Shown: positions 8,333 through 17,040, counted from the stretch's first letter. The stretch: DNA of 64,000 bases from Acidimicrobiia bacterium (GCA_036396535.1 DASWKR010000051.1:1-64000); one strand, 5' to 3'. The notes: generated by a model from the sequence alone, not told the origin. A program made the numbers and translations.

Positions 8333-9858
8333 TGGAAGGCCGCCGGGTCGATCTGACCCCTCCGGCGCTCCATGTAGTCGCCCAACTCCTCGTCGATCGC
8401 CTCGTCGAGCGGAGGCGGCTCGTACCGGCCGAAGGCCTCGGCGAGCGCACCCGAGGCGCGAGTGGTGGCGTCCAGGCCCCCCTTGAGGCTCCAGGTCTCG
8501 AACGACTCGGCGTCGAAGAGGGGTGTCCTGTGAAAGGCGGTCCGGAACCGGCTGAACGTATGCTCCGTCCCCAGGTGGTGGCCGCCAGGGGGGACGGCGA
8601 GGATCGAGTCCATCGCCCATTCGTCCTCGTCCCAGTCGATGCCGGCGGCGAGGCGCTGGAGCACGCCGAGGAGCTCGCAGTCGAGCATGAACTTGGCGTA
8701 GCCGGTCGTGAGCCCGTTCTCGAGCCAGCCCGCCGCGTGGAGGACATAGTTCGGCCCGCACAGCATCGACGGCAGCATCGACATGGCCCCCTCGTACCCC
8801 GCCTGAGAGTCTGCGATCTTCGAGCTGACGTAGGTGCCGGCCGCCCTGAACGGGAGTCGGTAACGCCTCGCCAGCTGGGCGAGGACGAACTGGGCCAGAG
8901 TGCTCTCGGCAGCCCCGAACACAGGCGAGCCGCTCTGCAGGTCGATGACGGCGAGAAACGGCCCGAAGATCGACGGCGCCCCCTTGCGGACCATCTGTGT
9001 GAAGGCGATGCCGGCGAGGGCCTCGGCATTCGCTTGGGCGACCGTCCCGAGGATCGTCGCCGGTCCCATCGCTCCGGCGAGGATGAACGGGGTCATCATC
9101 ACGATCTGGTTGGCCCCGGCGTACGCCTTGAGCGTCCCGAGCATGCGGCCGTCGAGCCGCCTCGGGCTCGACACGTTGACCGTGCAGTGCATGACGTGGG
9201 TGGTCTCCATGGCGGCAGAGCCGAACAGGATCCGGGCCATCTCGAGGCTGTCCTCGGCTGCAAGGCCGATCGGGTAGTGCCCCATGATCGGCATGTCCCC
9301 GTGCTTGATGTGGGCATATGTGATGTCGAGCGCCCGTTCGTGGAACGGGACGTCGTTCGGCACGACGATCTCCGTGCCTTGAGAATGCAGGTACGGCGAG
9401 ACCATCGTCAGCTTGATGAAGTTGACCAGGTCATCGAGGGTCGCCTGTCTCCTCCCGTCCACCGGGTCGAGCACGAACGGCGGTCCTGCCGCAGGCGCGA
9501 AAGCGATGTGGTCTCCGCCGATGACGATGCTCTTGACCGGGTTCCTGGCCGTGTGCATGAACTCGGCAGGGGCATGGGAGACGTACTCCTCGATCAAACC
9601 TCTGTCGAACCGGACGACGCTGTCGTCCCCGACCGCTGCTCCGTGCTCACGGAGGATCGACAGCGACTCGTCGTCGTAGAAGGCCAAGCCCGCTTCCTCG
9701 AGGATCCGCATCGACATGTCGTGGACGAGGTCGAGCTGCTCAGGTCCGACGAGGTCGTAGTACGGGATCCTCATCCGAGGTTGGGCGATCCATTCGCCGA
9801 TCGCCTCGGCTCGTCCCGCCAAGCGCTTCATGCGGCCCGAGCGGCGCCCTTCCGTCAT
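8329..9858 (-). CDS. non-pyrrolysine MttB-family methyltransferase
   Basis: A 509-residue protein of the trimethylamine methyltransferase (MttB) superfamily. Segments such as ILEEAGLAFYDDESLSILREHGA, GGDHIAFAPAAGPPFVLD and QAGYEGAMSMLPSMLCGPNYVLHAAGWLENG are characteristic of the family. The frame is open from end to end, so it lacks the in-frame amber codon that encodes pyrrolysine in true trimethylamine MttB. Characterised members without pyrrolysine (for example MtgB) demethylate quaternary amines such as glycine betaine, passing the methyl to a corrinoid protein. No corrinoid protein is encoded here. It is coupled by ATGA overlap to the upstream flavoprotein gene and by GTGA to soxA, placing it in an N-methyl catabolic operon. 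Confidence 0.9.
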   Translation of the reverse strand: MTEGRRSGRMKRLAGRAEAIGEWIAQPRMRIPYYDLVGPEQLDLVHDMSMRILEEAGLAFYDDESLSILREHGAAVGDDSVVRFDRGLIEEYVSHAPAEFMHTARNPVKSIVIGGDHIAFAPAAGPPFVLDPVDGRRQATLDDLVNFIKLTMVSPYLHSQGTEIVVPNDVPFHERALDITYAHIKHGDMPIMGHYPIGLAAEDSLEMARILFGSAAMETTHVMHCTVNVSSPRRLDGRMLGTLKAYAGANQIVMMTPFILAGAMGPATILGTVAQANAEALAGIAFTQMVRKGAPSIFGPFLAVIDLQSGSPVFGAAESTLAQFVLAQLARRYRLPFRAAGTYVSSKIADSQAGYEGAMSMLPSMLCGPNYVLHAAGWLENGLTTGYAKFMLDCELLGVLQRLAAGIDWDEDEWAMDSILAVPPGGHHLGTEHTFSRFRTAFHRTPLFDAESFETWSLKGGLDATTRASGALAEAFGRYEPPPLDEAIDEELGDYMERRRGQIDPAAFQ

Positions 9859-12335
9859 GCCGATCGCATCCGGCTCATGTCGGGATCCCACAACGGATCG
9901 TGTGCGACCGTGGCGTCATACCTCTCGCCGAAGTACTCGATGGCCAGCCCCTTCCCCTGAACCGCCAGGGACGGCGGCAGGTAGGCGTAGGCGATCTGGA
10001 GGCCGACGCTGTAGCCGAAGTTCGAGGACGTCACGTGACCGACGACCCGCTCCCCGTCGAGCACCGGCTCGTACCCCATCAGCGTCGCTCGCGGATCGGT
10101 GAGCGTCAGGCACGACAGCACTTTCTGCGCCGGGCGACCATGCGCAGCAGCGGCGGCGTCCCGGCCGATGAAGTCGCCCTTGCCGAGCTTGACCGTCCAG
10201 CCGAGACCCGCCTCGTACGGGTCGTACTCGGTGTGGACGTCGACCCCCCACAGGCGGTACCCCTTCTCGAGGCGAAGCGAGTCCATGGCTCCCAGACCGC
10301 ACAGTACGAGGCCACGGCCCTCCCCGGCGTCGTTGAGAGCGTCCCAGACCTCGAGACTCGAATCGACGGGGATGTGGATCTCCCAGCCGAGCTCGCCGAC
10401 GTAGGAGATCCGCATGGCGTAACACCGGGCCATCCCGACGTCGATCCAGCGTCCCGTGAAGTACGGGAACGCCGCGTCGGAGAGGTCGGCGTTCGTCACT
10501 CCGGCGAGAATGTCCCGGGCGCCCGGACCCCAGAGCCCGACGGCCGAGTAGGCGCCCGAGATGTCGCGCACGGAGACGTCGGCTCCGGACAAACCACGCA
10601 CCCATGCGAGGTCGATCGGGAGAGTGCCCTCCCCGACGAACATCCAGTAGCGGTCGGCGCCCATATTGGCAACCGTGAGGTCTCTCTTGACACCGCCGCG
10701 CTCCGTCAGCCAGCACGTGTACGCCACCCGACCGACCGGACCGTCGACACGATTCGTGCAAAGGCGATCGACGAGGGCGACGGCCCCGGGGCCGTCCACT
10801 TCGATGATCGAAAGCCCCGTGAGATCCATCATCCCTGCGGCCTGGCGCATCGCCAGATGCTCGGCGCCCTGGATCGGCGACCAGTAGGCGGCGCCCCACC
10901 CTGATCGGCGGGGGATGCGATCGCGATTGTCGGCAACATCGACGAGGGCCGAGTTCGACTCGTACCAGTTCGGCAACTCGAGGCCGGCGAACGCCGTGAA
11001 TACGGCCCGTGCCTCGACGTGCCGAGCATGGAACGCCGTCAGGCGCACGTTGCGCGGCTCGGTGATCGGCTGCTTGGGGTGGACGATGTCGTAGATCTCG
11101 CGGTAGTTCTTCCTGGTGACTGCGCCGACGTAGGCCTCTGTCAGGGCGTGCTCGGGGAAGCGGTACAGATGGCAGGAGCGCATGTCCCACTCGGTGTCGC
11201 CGTCCACCATCCACTCGGCGACAGACTTGGCAACGCCCCCGGCGTGGGTGATCCAGGCTGCGTTCGCCGACCAGAGACCCCTGATGTGCGCCGACTCCCC
11301 GATGATGGGCATGCCGTCGACGGAGAAGGCGAACATCCCGTTGTACGCCTTCTCGAACACGGGCTCCTTGTCGCGCAGCACGGGGACGAGTTCCAACGCG
11401 GTCTTCCACGGGTCGGCGAAGTCCCCGGGGGTGAAATCACGCATGGCGGTCTTGCCGACATCCGCCGAGCGCACCGGGCGAGGGGCATGGGCGTAGCTTC
11501 CGATGCCGAGCCGGTCCCAATGCTTGCGGTAGTACATCGCAGTGTCGACGTCACGTAACAGTGGGTACGAGGCCTCGTCGGCGAGGGCGCCCGTCGCCAG
11601 GTGCTCCCACTCGGGAAGCGGCGGCGTGATCGCGTACTGGTGCTCGAAGGCCATCAAGGGGATCCGGAGGCCGAACTGCTCGGTGAGGGCGGGAGACCAG
11701 ATGTTGGCCGCCATGACGACCGATTCGCACTCGATCGTCCCGACCTCCGGATTGCCGGTGACGACCGCGCTCACCGCCCCGTCGACGATCTCGATCCCGA
11801 CGAAGGGTGTGCCGGGGTACCACGTCATGGCGCCGCCGGTGGCCGCCTTGGCGAGCAGATCCCCCACGACGTGATACCCGCGGACGATGGCGCTGGCATC
11901 GGCGAACAACGACCCGACGAAGGCCGACGGGTCGAGGAAGGGGATCATCTCGACCGTCTCGGCCGGCGACAGGATGCGAGTCGAGTATCCCCATCCTGAG
12001 CACTCGCCGTGGAGCCTGACGAGGTCGGCGAGTCGAGGGTCGGTTCTCGCCAGCTCGATCCCGCCGAGACGCTGGTACACCAGGTGTTCGTCGTCGATCG
12101 GATCGAGGGTGGCGTACAAGTCGGACGAGTAATGGGCCATGTCGGTGAGGAGCTTGTTGTGGCCGACGGCCACGACGCCGCCCGGAGCGTGTGAGGTCGA
12201 GCCGTCGTTGTACGGAAGGGGGCCCTTGTCGATGAGGACCACGTCGCGCCATCCGTGGATGACGGTGAGGTGATACGCCACGGCGGCACCGACGATGCCA
12301 CCCCCGACGATCACCACGCGTGCCCTCGTGTCCAT
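9855..12335 (-). CDS. dimethylglycine/sarcosine dehydrogenase-like flavoprotein with folate domain
   Basis: An 826-residue protein. The N-terminal half is an FAD-dependent amine oxidoreductase: RVVIVGGGIVGAAVAYHL binds ADP, and DGSTSHAPGGV matches the site where a histidine carries FAD covalently in dimethylglycine and sarcosine dehydrogenases. The middle GADRYWMFVGEG and GPGARDILAGV segments and the C-terminal SYVGELGWEIHIP, DSLRLEKGYRLWG belong to the T-protein-like tetrahydrofolate domain. It oxidatively removes an N-methyl group and captures formaldehyde on folate. It is much longer than SoxB because of this fusion. The start is ATG 12335, with GAGGAG 7 nt upstream. It is the second gene of the operon and is coupled to mttB. 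Confidence 0.92.
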   Translation of the reverse strand: MDTRARVVIVGGGIVGAAVAYHLTVIHGWRDVVLIDKGPLPYNDGSTSHAPGGVVAVGHNKLLTDMAHYSSDLYATLDPIDDEHLVYQRLGGIELARTDPRLADLVRLHGECSGWGYSTRILSPAETVEMIPFLDPSAFVGSLFADASAIVRGYHVVGDLLAKAATGGAMTWYPGTPFVGIEIVDGAVSAVVTGNPEVGTIECESVVMAANIWSPALTEQFGLRIPLMAFEHQYAITPPLPEWEHLATGALADEASYPLLRDVDTAMYYRKHWDRLGIGSYAHAPRPVRSADVGKTAMRDFTPGDFADPWKTALELVPVLRDKEPVFEKAYNGMFAFSVDGMPIIGESAHIRGLWSANAAWITHAGGVAKSVAEWMVDGDTEWDMRSCHLYRFPEHALTEAYVGAVTRKNYREIYDIVHPKQPITEPRNVRLTAFHARHVEARAVFTAFAGLELPNWYESNSALVDVADNRDRIPRRSGWGAAYWSPIQGAEHLAMRQAAGMMDLTGLSIIEVDGPGAVALVDRLCTNRVDGPVGRVAYTCWLTERGGVKRDLTVANMGADRYWMFVGEGTLPIDLAWVRGLSGADVSVRDISGAYSAVGLWGPGARDILAGVTNADLSDAAFPYFTGRWIDVGMARCYAMRISYVGELGWEIHIPVDSSLEVWDALNDAGEGRGLVLCGLGAMDSLRLEKGYRLWGVDVHTEYDPYEAGLGWTVKLGKGDFIGRDAAAAAHGRPAQKVLSCLTLTDPRATLMGYEPVLDGERVVGHVTSSNFGYSVGLQIAYAYLPPSLAVQGKGLAIEYFGERYDATVAHDPLWDPDMSRMRSA

Positions 12336-12440
12336 GGCGCCACTCCTCATCGACGATGCGCGGTGAGCCAGGCTATCAAAGCGGCCGCCGCCGCCTGGTG
12401 CCTGGGCGCGTCGGAGCCGGCCGGCCGCCCCGAACCACAC

Positions 12441-13595
12441 TCACGGCTCGGGATGATGCTGCCGTGTCTCCGGCGAGCCCCACTCGAGGGTCACTCGCTT
12501 GGCTTTGCGAAACACCAGGCCGGTCGGGGCCTCGGATCGCCCACCAACGAGTCGGGCATCCGGCACGCCCGCCAACACTGCGCCGAGCGCCGCCTCAGCC
12601 TCGAAGCGGGCGAGATGGGCCCCCGGGCAGGCGTGCGGACCGACCGCGAATGCGAGATGGTCTCGGACGTTCGCACGATCCGGATCGAATCGGTCGGGAT
12701 CCGGGAAGACGTCCGGATCGCGATTGGCGGCGGCGAGAGAGACGATCACGAGGTCCCCCGAGGCGATCCTGGCGTCACCGACGGTCGTGTCCCGCGTCGC
12801 ATATCGATCGACGCGCCCGGCGGCGGGCTCGAGCCGCAGTGACTCCTCGACCGATCTGCTCACGAGGGACCCGTCCGTTCTGGCGGCGCGCGCAATGGCC
12901 TCGTTGCCGAACACGTGCCACAGGAGGTTGGCGATCATCCCCTCGCCGGTCTCGATCGCACCGAACAGCACCACCGCCGCGTTCGAAGCCAGCTCCGCCG
13001 GTGTGAGGACGGCGCGCGCCTCCTGGAGCGCCGCCCCTGAGCCCGCCGAGGTCACGGCGACTGAGAGCGCCTCGAAAGCGACCCGACCGGAGCCGCCGGC
13101 TTCCCGCCCGGCCGAGATCTCGTCGACGGCAGCGACGATGGCGTCGTACCAGCTCCGCAATTCGGCGTGATCGACGTCCCGCAACCCGAGCACCGTCGCC
13201 GCCGAATCGACGGCGAGCGGGGAAGCGAGAGAGGTGCGCATCTCTGCGGATCCCGCCGGGGCGATGTCTGTGACGAGCCGGGTCGCCGTCCGCTCGATCC
13301 TCCCCTGGTACAACTCCTCGAGCGCCCTGCGGCCGAACCCTCGGGCGAATGGCGACCGGTGTCTGGCGTGCTCGGCACCGTCGAGTGAGAGCATCGACTT
13401 CCCGATCACCTGGGCGGTCGAGAACCGTAGGTCGTCGACCGTGAACGTCTCCTCGTCCCTCAGGACGGCTGCTGCTGCGGCGTGCGTCGTCACGAGCCAG
13501 CCGCCGAGCGAGGCGACGGGCACGACAGGCCCAACCTGCCGGAGAGCGGCGTGGGCCCCGTGCGGATCGGCGGCGAGCTCCTCGATCGTCGGCAT
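12441..13595 (-). CDS. cytochrome P450
   Basis: A 384-residue soluble bacterial P450. It has the haem ligand motif AFAVGPHACPGAHLAR, the K-helix ExxR in SVEESLRLEP and an I-helix GAIETGEGMIANLLW. There is no membrane anchor. Lying 105 nt upstream of the demethylation operon on the same strand, it may feed that pathway; P450s are known that N-demethylate stachydrine, so an N-demethylase role is attractive but only inferred. No ferredoxin or reductase gene is adjacent. The ATG at 13595 is preferred over an upstream extension that is antisense to the divergent gene. The short 67-bp gap to that divergent gene must hold both promoters. Confidence 0.92.
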   Translation of the reverse strand: MPTIEELAADPHGAHAALRQVGPVVPVASLGGWLVTTHAAAAAVLRDEETFTVDDLRFSTAQVIGKSMLSLDGAEHARHRSPFARGFGRRALEELYQGRIERTATRLVTDIAPAGSAEMRTSLASPLAVDSAATVLGLRDVDHAELRSWYDAIVAAVDEISAGREAGGSGRVAFEALSVAVTSAGSGAALQEARAVLTPAELASNAAVVLFGAIETGEGMIANLLWHVFGNEAIARAARTDGSLVSRSVEESLRLEPAAGRVDRYATRDTTVGDARIASGDLVIVSLAAANRDPDVFPDPDRFDPDRANVRDHLAFAVGPHACPGAHLARFEAEAALGAVLAGVPDARLVGGRSEAPTGLVFRKAKRVTLEWGSPETRQHHPEP

Positions 13596-13662
13596 GTCAT
13601 CATTGTGGCGTCTCGTGCGACCCGCCTCGCCCGGCCGGCAGGCCCTTGGGTAACGTGCCCGC

Positions 13663-14472
13663 ATGGACACCGCTCGGCTGATCGCACCTGAGATCGACAG
13701 GCTCGTCCTCGGCGTCAACCAGGCCATCGAGCCGCGCTACGCCGGCGAGCTGCACCGAGCGGCGCGCCGGGTCGGGCTCGACGCTCTCGGCCCGCTCATC
13801 CAGTTCGCCGACTTCCTGCTGGGAGGCACCCTGACCCCCGAGCTGGCAGAGCGACGCTTCCCCTATCTGCCTCCAGGTACCGTCGCCTCGCTCTTCGCAG
13901 ACCTCGAGGAGCGAGGGCACGTCACCGTCGTCGGCGGGATCTACCGACCGGACGACGCCGCCCGCACGGTGCTCGAGACCGTGATCTCGCTGCGCGGCTC
14001 CGTCGCACACGACATGTGGGCCGATGCGCACGACGTGGTAATCGCGGCGTGGCATCTCGCAGCCCCCGCGGTCGCAGCCGTGACCGACGACTACCCGGTG
14101 GCGGCCGCCCATCGCACACTGCCTGATCCGGAGGAGCCGTGCCTCCGCCTCCACCATCGCCTCGTGACGCTTCGCTACGTCCGCGCCCAAGCCCACGTCG
14201 ATGCGTGGCGCTCGCGTGACCTGTCACCGGCGCAGATCGTCACATTGACTGCGCTGTGGCACGACGAGCCGCACGGGAGCGCCGGCCTCGATGCCCTCGA
14301 GGGGCGCGGCTGGGTCGCCGGCGAGCCGGCAGCGCTCACGGACGCGGGGCGAACGGCTCGCGAGGCGATCGAGGCCGACACGACAAGCGGGGCCGAGCCG
14401 GTGTTCGATGCCCTCGGGGAGGCGGGAGGGCAGCTCGTGTCGCAGCTTGCGAGCCTCCCCATCCACGGGTGA
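13663..14472 (+). CDS. SCO6745-type protein (SalK-like, HTH-related)
   Basis: A 269-residue protein that resembles the actinobacterial SCO6745 family, annotated variously as SalK-like or MarR-like. Two similar halves are visible. The N-terminal half has the helices IQFADFLLGGTLTPELAERRFPY and GTVASLFADLEERGHV. The C-terminal half has LSPAQIVTLTALWHDEP and a winged-helix-like LDALEGRGWVAGEPAALTDAGRTARE. It is divergent from the P450 gene, with 67 bp between them. In this family DNA binding is not proven. Given the position it could regulate the P450 and demethylation operon, or act alongside it. Family assignment is moderately sure, function unknown. Confidence 0.7.
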   Translation: MDTARLIAPEIDRLVLGVNQAIEPRYAGELHRAARRVGLDALGPLIQFADFLLGGTLTPELAERRFPYLPPGTVASLFADLEERGHVTVVGGIYRPDDAARTVLETVISLRGSVAHDMWADAHDVVIAAWHLAAPAVAAVTDDYPVAAAHRTLPDPEEPCLRLHHRLVTLRYVRAQAHVDAWRSRDLSPAQIVTLTALWHDEPHGSAGLDALEGRGWVAGEPAALTDAGRTAREAIEADTTSGAEPVFDALGEAGGQLVSQLASLPIHG

Positions 14473-14497
14473 CACCGACGCGGCGCGGATCCCAGCG

Positions 14498-15085
14498 TCA
14501 GAAGCGATTCACCGCCAGCGGCTCGAGCTCGACCATCAACTCGTAGGCGTGGTCCGCCTCGGCGACGTCGCGGGTGTGCACGCCGACGACGACGTTGGCT
14601 TTCTCGTCGATGGCGAACGAGTCGTTCCATGCGTCGGACCCGGCCATCGAGGCGATCGCGGCGGTGACCGCCCCGGCCATCGCCCCCGCCGGGGCGAGCA
14701 GTGCGGCCGTCAACGCCGAGCCGAGGAACGGGAACATGAGCCCGGCCACCACCCCGATCGCCGCCCCGACGGCGCCGCCGACGATGGCGCCGATGGCCGT
14801 CCTGGCGGCGAAGGGGCGAGTGACACCCGTGAGTGGGTTGTCTGCGGCCTCCTGCACCGGCTGAGCGCCCAGGAGCGAGATGTGGTCAGAATCGATCCCG
14901 AGCCTTTCGAGGTGCAGGATCATGGTCCTGGCGCTCTCCGACCCGTCGACGGCGGCGACGACGTTGTGGTCGGAACGGACTTCGGACAGTCGAGTGATCG
15001 GCTCGGGGGGCGTCGGCCGATCACCGGCGTCCTGATTGGGCGATCGCCGATCGCCGGCGTCCTGGTAAGGCGATCGGGGGGTCAT
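14498..15085 (-). CDS. YflT-like general stress protein with glycine-rich membrane segment
   Basis: A 195-residue protein. The N-terminal 25 residues contain a doubled QDAGDR decapeptide encoded by a 30-bp tandem repeat. Next is a YflT/general-stress-17M-like region (HNVVAAVDGSESARTMILHLERLGIDSDHISLLG). A long glycine/alanine hydrophobic stretch (GAIVGGAVGAAIGVVAGLMF, then further small residues) follows, probably a glycine-zipper membrane hairpin. The tail VVVGVHTRDVAEADHAYELM resembles the start of a second half-domain. Its ATG overlaps the Dps stop as ATGA, so it is co-translated with Dps, consistent with a stress role. Biochemical function is unknown. Confidence 0.75.
   Translation of the reverse strand: MTPRSPYQDAGDRRSPNQDAGDRPTPPEPITRLSEVRSDHNVVAAVDGSESARTMILHLERLGIDSDHISLLGAQPVQEAADNPLTGVTRPFAARTAIGAIVGGAVGAAIGVVAGLMFPFLGSALTAALLAPAGAMAGAVTAAIASMAGSDAWNDSFAIDEKANVVVGVHTRDVAEADHAYELMVELEPLAVNRF
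15017..15076. repeat. two 30-bp tandem repeats inside a coding region
   Basis: Copies at 15017-15046 and 15047-15076 share most bases, including CCGATC, CCGGCGTCCTG and GGCGATCG. They differ at one base near the start and in the run before GGCGATCG. Because the unit is a multiple of three it duplicates ten residues (QDAGDR core) without breaking the frame of the stress protein. This looks like a recent local duplication, possibly variable between strains. Confidence 0.85.
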
Positions 15086-15636
15086 TGCAGCGGATCCGCA
15101 GCCGCAGCCTGGGCAGCCGCAACGAGCGCCGTGTCGGCGCCGTGGGTCGCGAGCTCACCCGACGTGTTCTCCAAGTGGGCACGAACGAGCCACTGGTACT
15201 GCTCGAGGGTCGCCGCCTGGCCGATAAGCAAGTCGTTCGTGACCACGTCGAGCGCCTCCGTCTCGGTGATCGCATCGCGATGGCCGCCGATCACACCGTC
15301 GTACGCCATGTCCAGCGCACCGAGATGCGCTTGCACCGTGGCGCGCCCGACCGGGTAGTCGTCCCAGGTCCTTCTGTCGACGAGGCCTCCCGCCAGCCCA
15401 TTCGGGATGCCACCGAGGGCTGCGATGCGTTCCGCCACCGCGTCCGACGCGAGACGCACGCCGTCGACGTGATCGTCGAGCATCTGGTGCACGCCGATGA
15501 AGCCCGGCCCGACGACGTTCCAGTGGACGTGCTTCAACGTGAGGCCGAGATCGATGAGCGAGTCGAGACGCGACTGGAGCACCTCGGCAAGTCGCTCTGC
15601 CACGTCGGGTTTCATACCGGCGGGTGCGAAGCCCAT
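15082..15636 (-). CDS. dps: Dps-type ferritin-like DNA-protection protein
   Basis: A 184-residue Dps. The ferroxidase site pattern is intact: HVHWNVVGPGFIGVHQMLDDHVDGV, followed by DAVAERIAALGG, supplying the His, Asp and Glu ligands across the dimer interface. It oxidises and stores iron and protects DNA from peroxide. The ATG at 15636 has AAGGAG 6 nt upstream; the ATG five codons earlier is less well placed. The gene is coupled to the YflT-like stress protein and divergent from the ion channel gene, with about 136 bp between. Confidence 0.92.
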   Translation of the reverse strand: MGFAPAGMKPDVAERLAEVLQSRLDSLIDLGLTLKHVHWNVVGPGFIGVHQMLDDHVDGVRLASDAVAERIAALGGIPNGLAGGLVDRRTWDDYPVGRATVQAHLGALDMAYDGVIGGHRDAITETEALDVVTNDLLIGQAATLEQYQWLVRAHLENTSGELATHGADTALVAAAQAAAADPLQ

Positions 15637-15772
15637 GTTCTCTCCTTGCATTCGACCGACGGCCTATACCCGGCGCCCCCAGGCGTCAAACCGCCCGGTG
15701 GCGAGGCATGGGTATCTGCCGGTAGCTTCTGCGTTCCACACGAGCGCAGCGGGACGTGAGCAGGGAGGAAGC

Positions 15773-16849
15773 GTGACACGGCTGAGAAGCCTCTTCGCGA
15801 GTCCGCTCATCCAGAGGATCAACTGGCACCTGAGACGGGTCGCCCGCAACCTCGACAAGAGCTTCTTCATCTCGCTGTTCGCAGGGCTGGCTGTCGTCGT
15901 GGCCGTCGCCGCCATCGTCGTCATGGTCATCGAGCAGGAGCCGAGCCTGCGCGCCTTCGGCGAGACGTTCTACTGGGCGGTCACCACCGTCATGGGACAG
16001 GGAGACTCCTCATACGTGACATCCTGGGCCGGCTGGTTCATGAGCTGGCTCCTCGTCCTGTTCGGAGTGGGCATCGTCGCCACGATGACGGGTGCCCTCG
16101 TCGGGTTCGTCATCGATTTCCTACTCAAGGAGGGACAAGGCATGGGCGCAGCCGGCTACGAAGGCCACGTCGTCATCTGTGGATGGAACGGCACGGCGCG
16201 CGAGCTCGTGGAGGAGCTCCGCTCGGACGACTACGAGGCGAGTGTCGTCGTCCTGCACGACTCGGAGCGCAATCCTGCCGAGGACAGCAAGGTGTACTTC
16301 GTTCGCGGCGACACGACGAGCTCCGACGACCTCAAACGAGCCGGGATCGAGCACGCCAAGTCGGCGATCGTCTGCCCAAGGGACTCGTCCGACGAATCGG
16401 ACATGCGGTCGATCCTCGTCATCCTGGCGATCGAGGCGATCGCACCGGCCGTTCGCACGATCGCCGAGGTGAACAACCCCTCCCACGTCGACCACTTCAA
16501 GAGGGCGAACGTGGACGAGACACTCGTCACGTCGCGCCTCGCATCTCATCTCCTCGCCCGCTCGTCTCTCTACCCGGGCCTCACGGACCTCGTGACCGAC
16601 ATCGTCTCCGGCGGAGAGGGCTCGGAGCTGTACCGGGTGCAGCTCCCCGACGAGTACGTCGGCTTCGACATCGACCAGCTGTCGGCACGGATGAGATCCG
16701 ACCATCAAGCGACGCTGCTCGCCGTCAACCGCAACGGCCGAACGTTCGTGAACCCGGGAACGGACTTCCACCTCGAGCGAGGGGACAACGCCGTCGTCGT
16801 CGCCGAGTCGCTCGGCACGCTGGCGCCGCTCGCCGAGGCACCCGCCTGA
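15773..16849 (+). CDS. two-helix ion channel with RCK (TrkA-N) domain, variant selectivity filter
   Basis: A 358-residue membrane protein: TM1 about residues 32-53, a pore helix and filter AVTTVMGQGDSSY (about 69-81), TM2 about 85-113, then a cytoplasmic RCK-type Rossmann domain starting GHVVICGWNGTARELVEEL (about 125), and a TrkA-C-like tail with LYRVQLPDEYVG. This is the architecture of MthK-type ligand-gated K+ channels. The filter reads GQGD where K+ channels have GYGD, so ion selectivity may differ. The GTG start at 15773 follows GGAGG with good spacing; the longer upstream frame overlaps the dps leader. Cytoplasmic ligand is unknown. Confidence 0.88.
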   Translation: MTRLRSLFASPLIQRINWHLRRVARNLDKSFFISLFAGLAVVVAVAAIVVMVIEQEPSLRAFGETFYWAVTTVMGQGDSSYVTSWAGWFMSWLLVLFGVGIVATMTGALVGFVIDFLLKEGQGMGAAGYEGHVVICGWNGTARELVEELRSDDYEASVVVLHDSERNPAEDSKVYFVRGDTTSSDDLKRAGIEHAKSAIVCPRDSSDESDMRSILVILAIEAIAPAVRTIAEVNNPSHVDHFKRANVDETLVTSRLASHLLARSSLYPGLTDLVTDIVSGGEGSELYRVQLPDEYVGFDIDQLSARMRSDHQATLLAVNRNGRTFVNPGTDFHLERGDNAVVVAESLGTLAPLAEAPA

Positions 16850-16928
16850 GACACAATGATGCGCCCGGCCCGGCCCACTCTCGGCCGGTGACCGTGCCGT
16901 GCCTGGCTCACTATGCGCTAGGCCGAAA

Positions 16929-16957
16929 CTGACACTGCGCGCGCTCGGCGCTACTCT
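16929..16957 (+). promoter_or_regulatory. putative promoter of the secreted propeller gene
   Basis: CTGACA at 16929-16934 and TACTCT at 16952-16957 are separated by 17 bp. They fit the -35 and the loose TAnnnT -10 used by actinobacterial housekeeping sigma factors. They lie about 84 nt upstream of the ATG at 17041. Upstream, CCGGCC at 16865-16870 and GGCCGG at 16883-16888 could form a hairpin ending the channel transcript, but no T-run follows. Confidence 0.35.
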
Positions 16958-17040
16958 CCGTCCAGGTGGGGTGGGACGTCGCAGAACCTGCCAGCAGCAC
17001 GCGCTACCGCAGCACGGTCCAAAATGGGGGTTCGGTAGGA

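Noticed and set aside
8329-9858. Pyrrolysine-containing trimethylamine methyltransferase
   Set aside because: No in-frame TAG occurs; the frame is open throughout, so it belongs to the non-pyrrolysine branch.
8530-9960. Plus-strand open frame of 476 codons opposite the MttB-like gene
   Set aside because: Shadow of a conserved gene; sequence is Asp/Arg/His-rich with no fold-like pattern.
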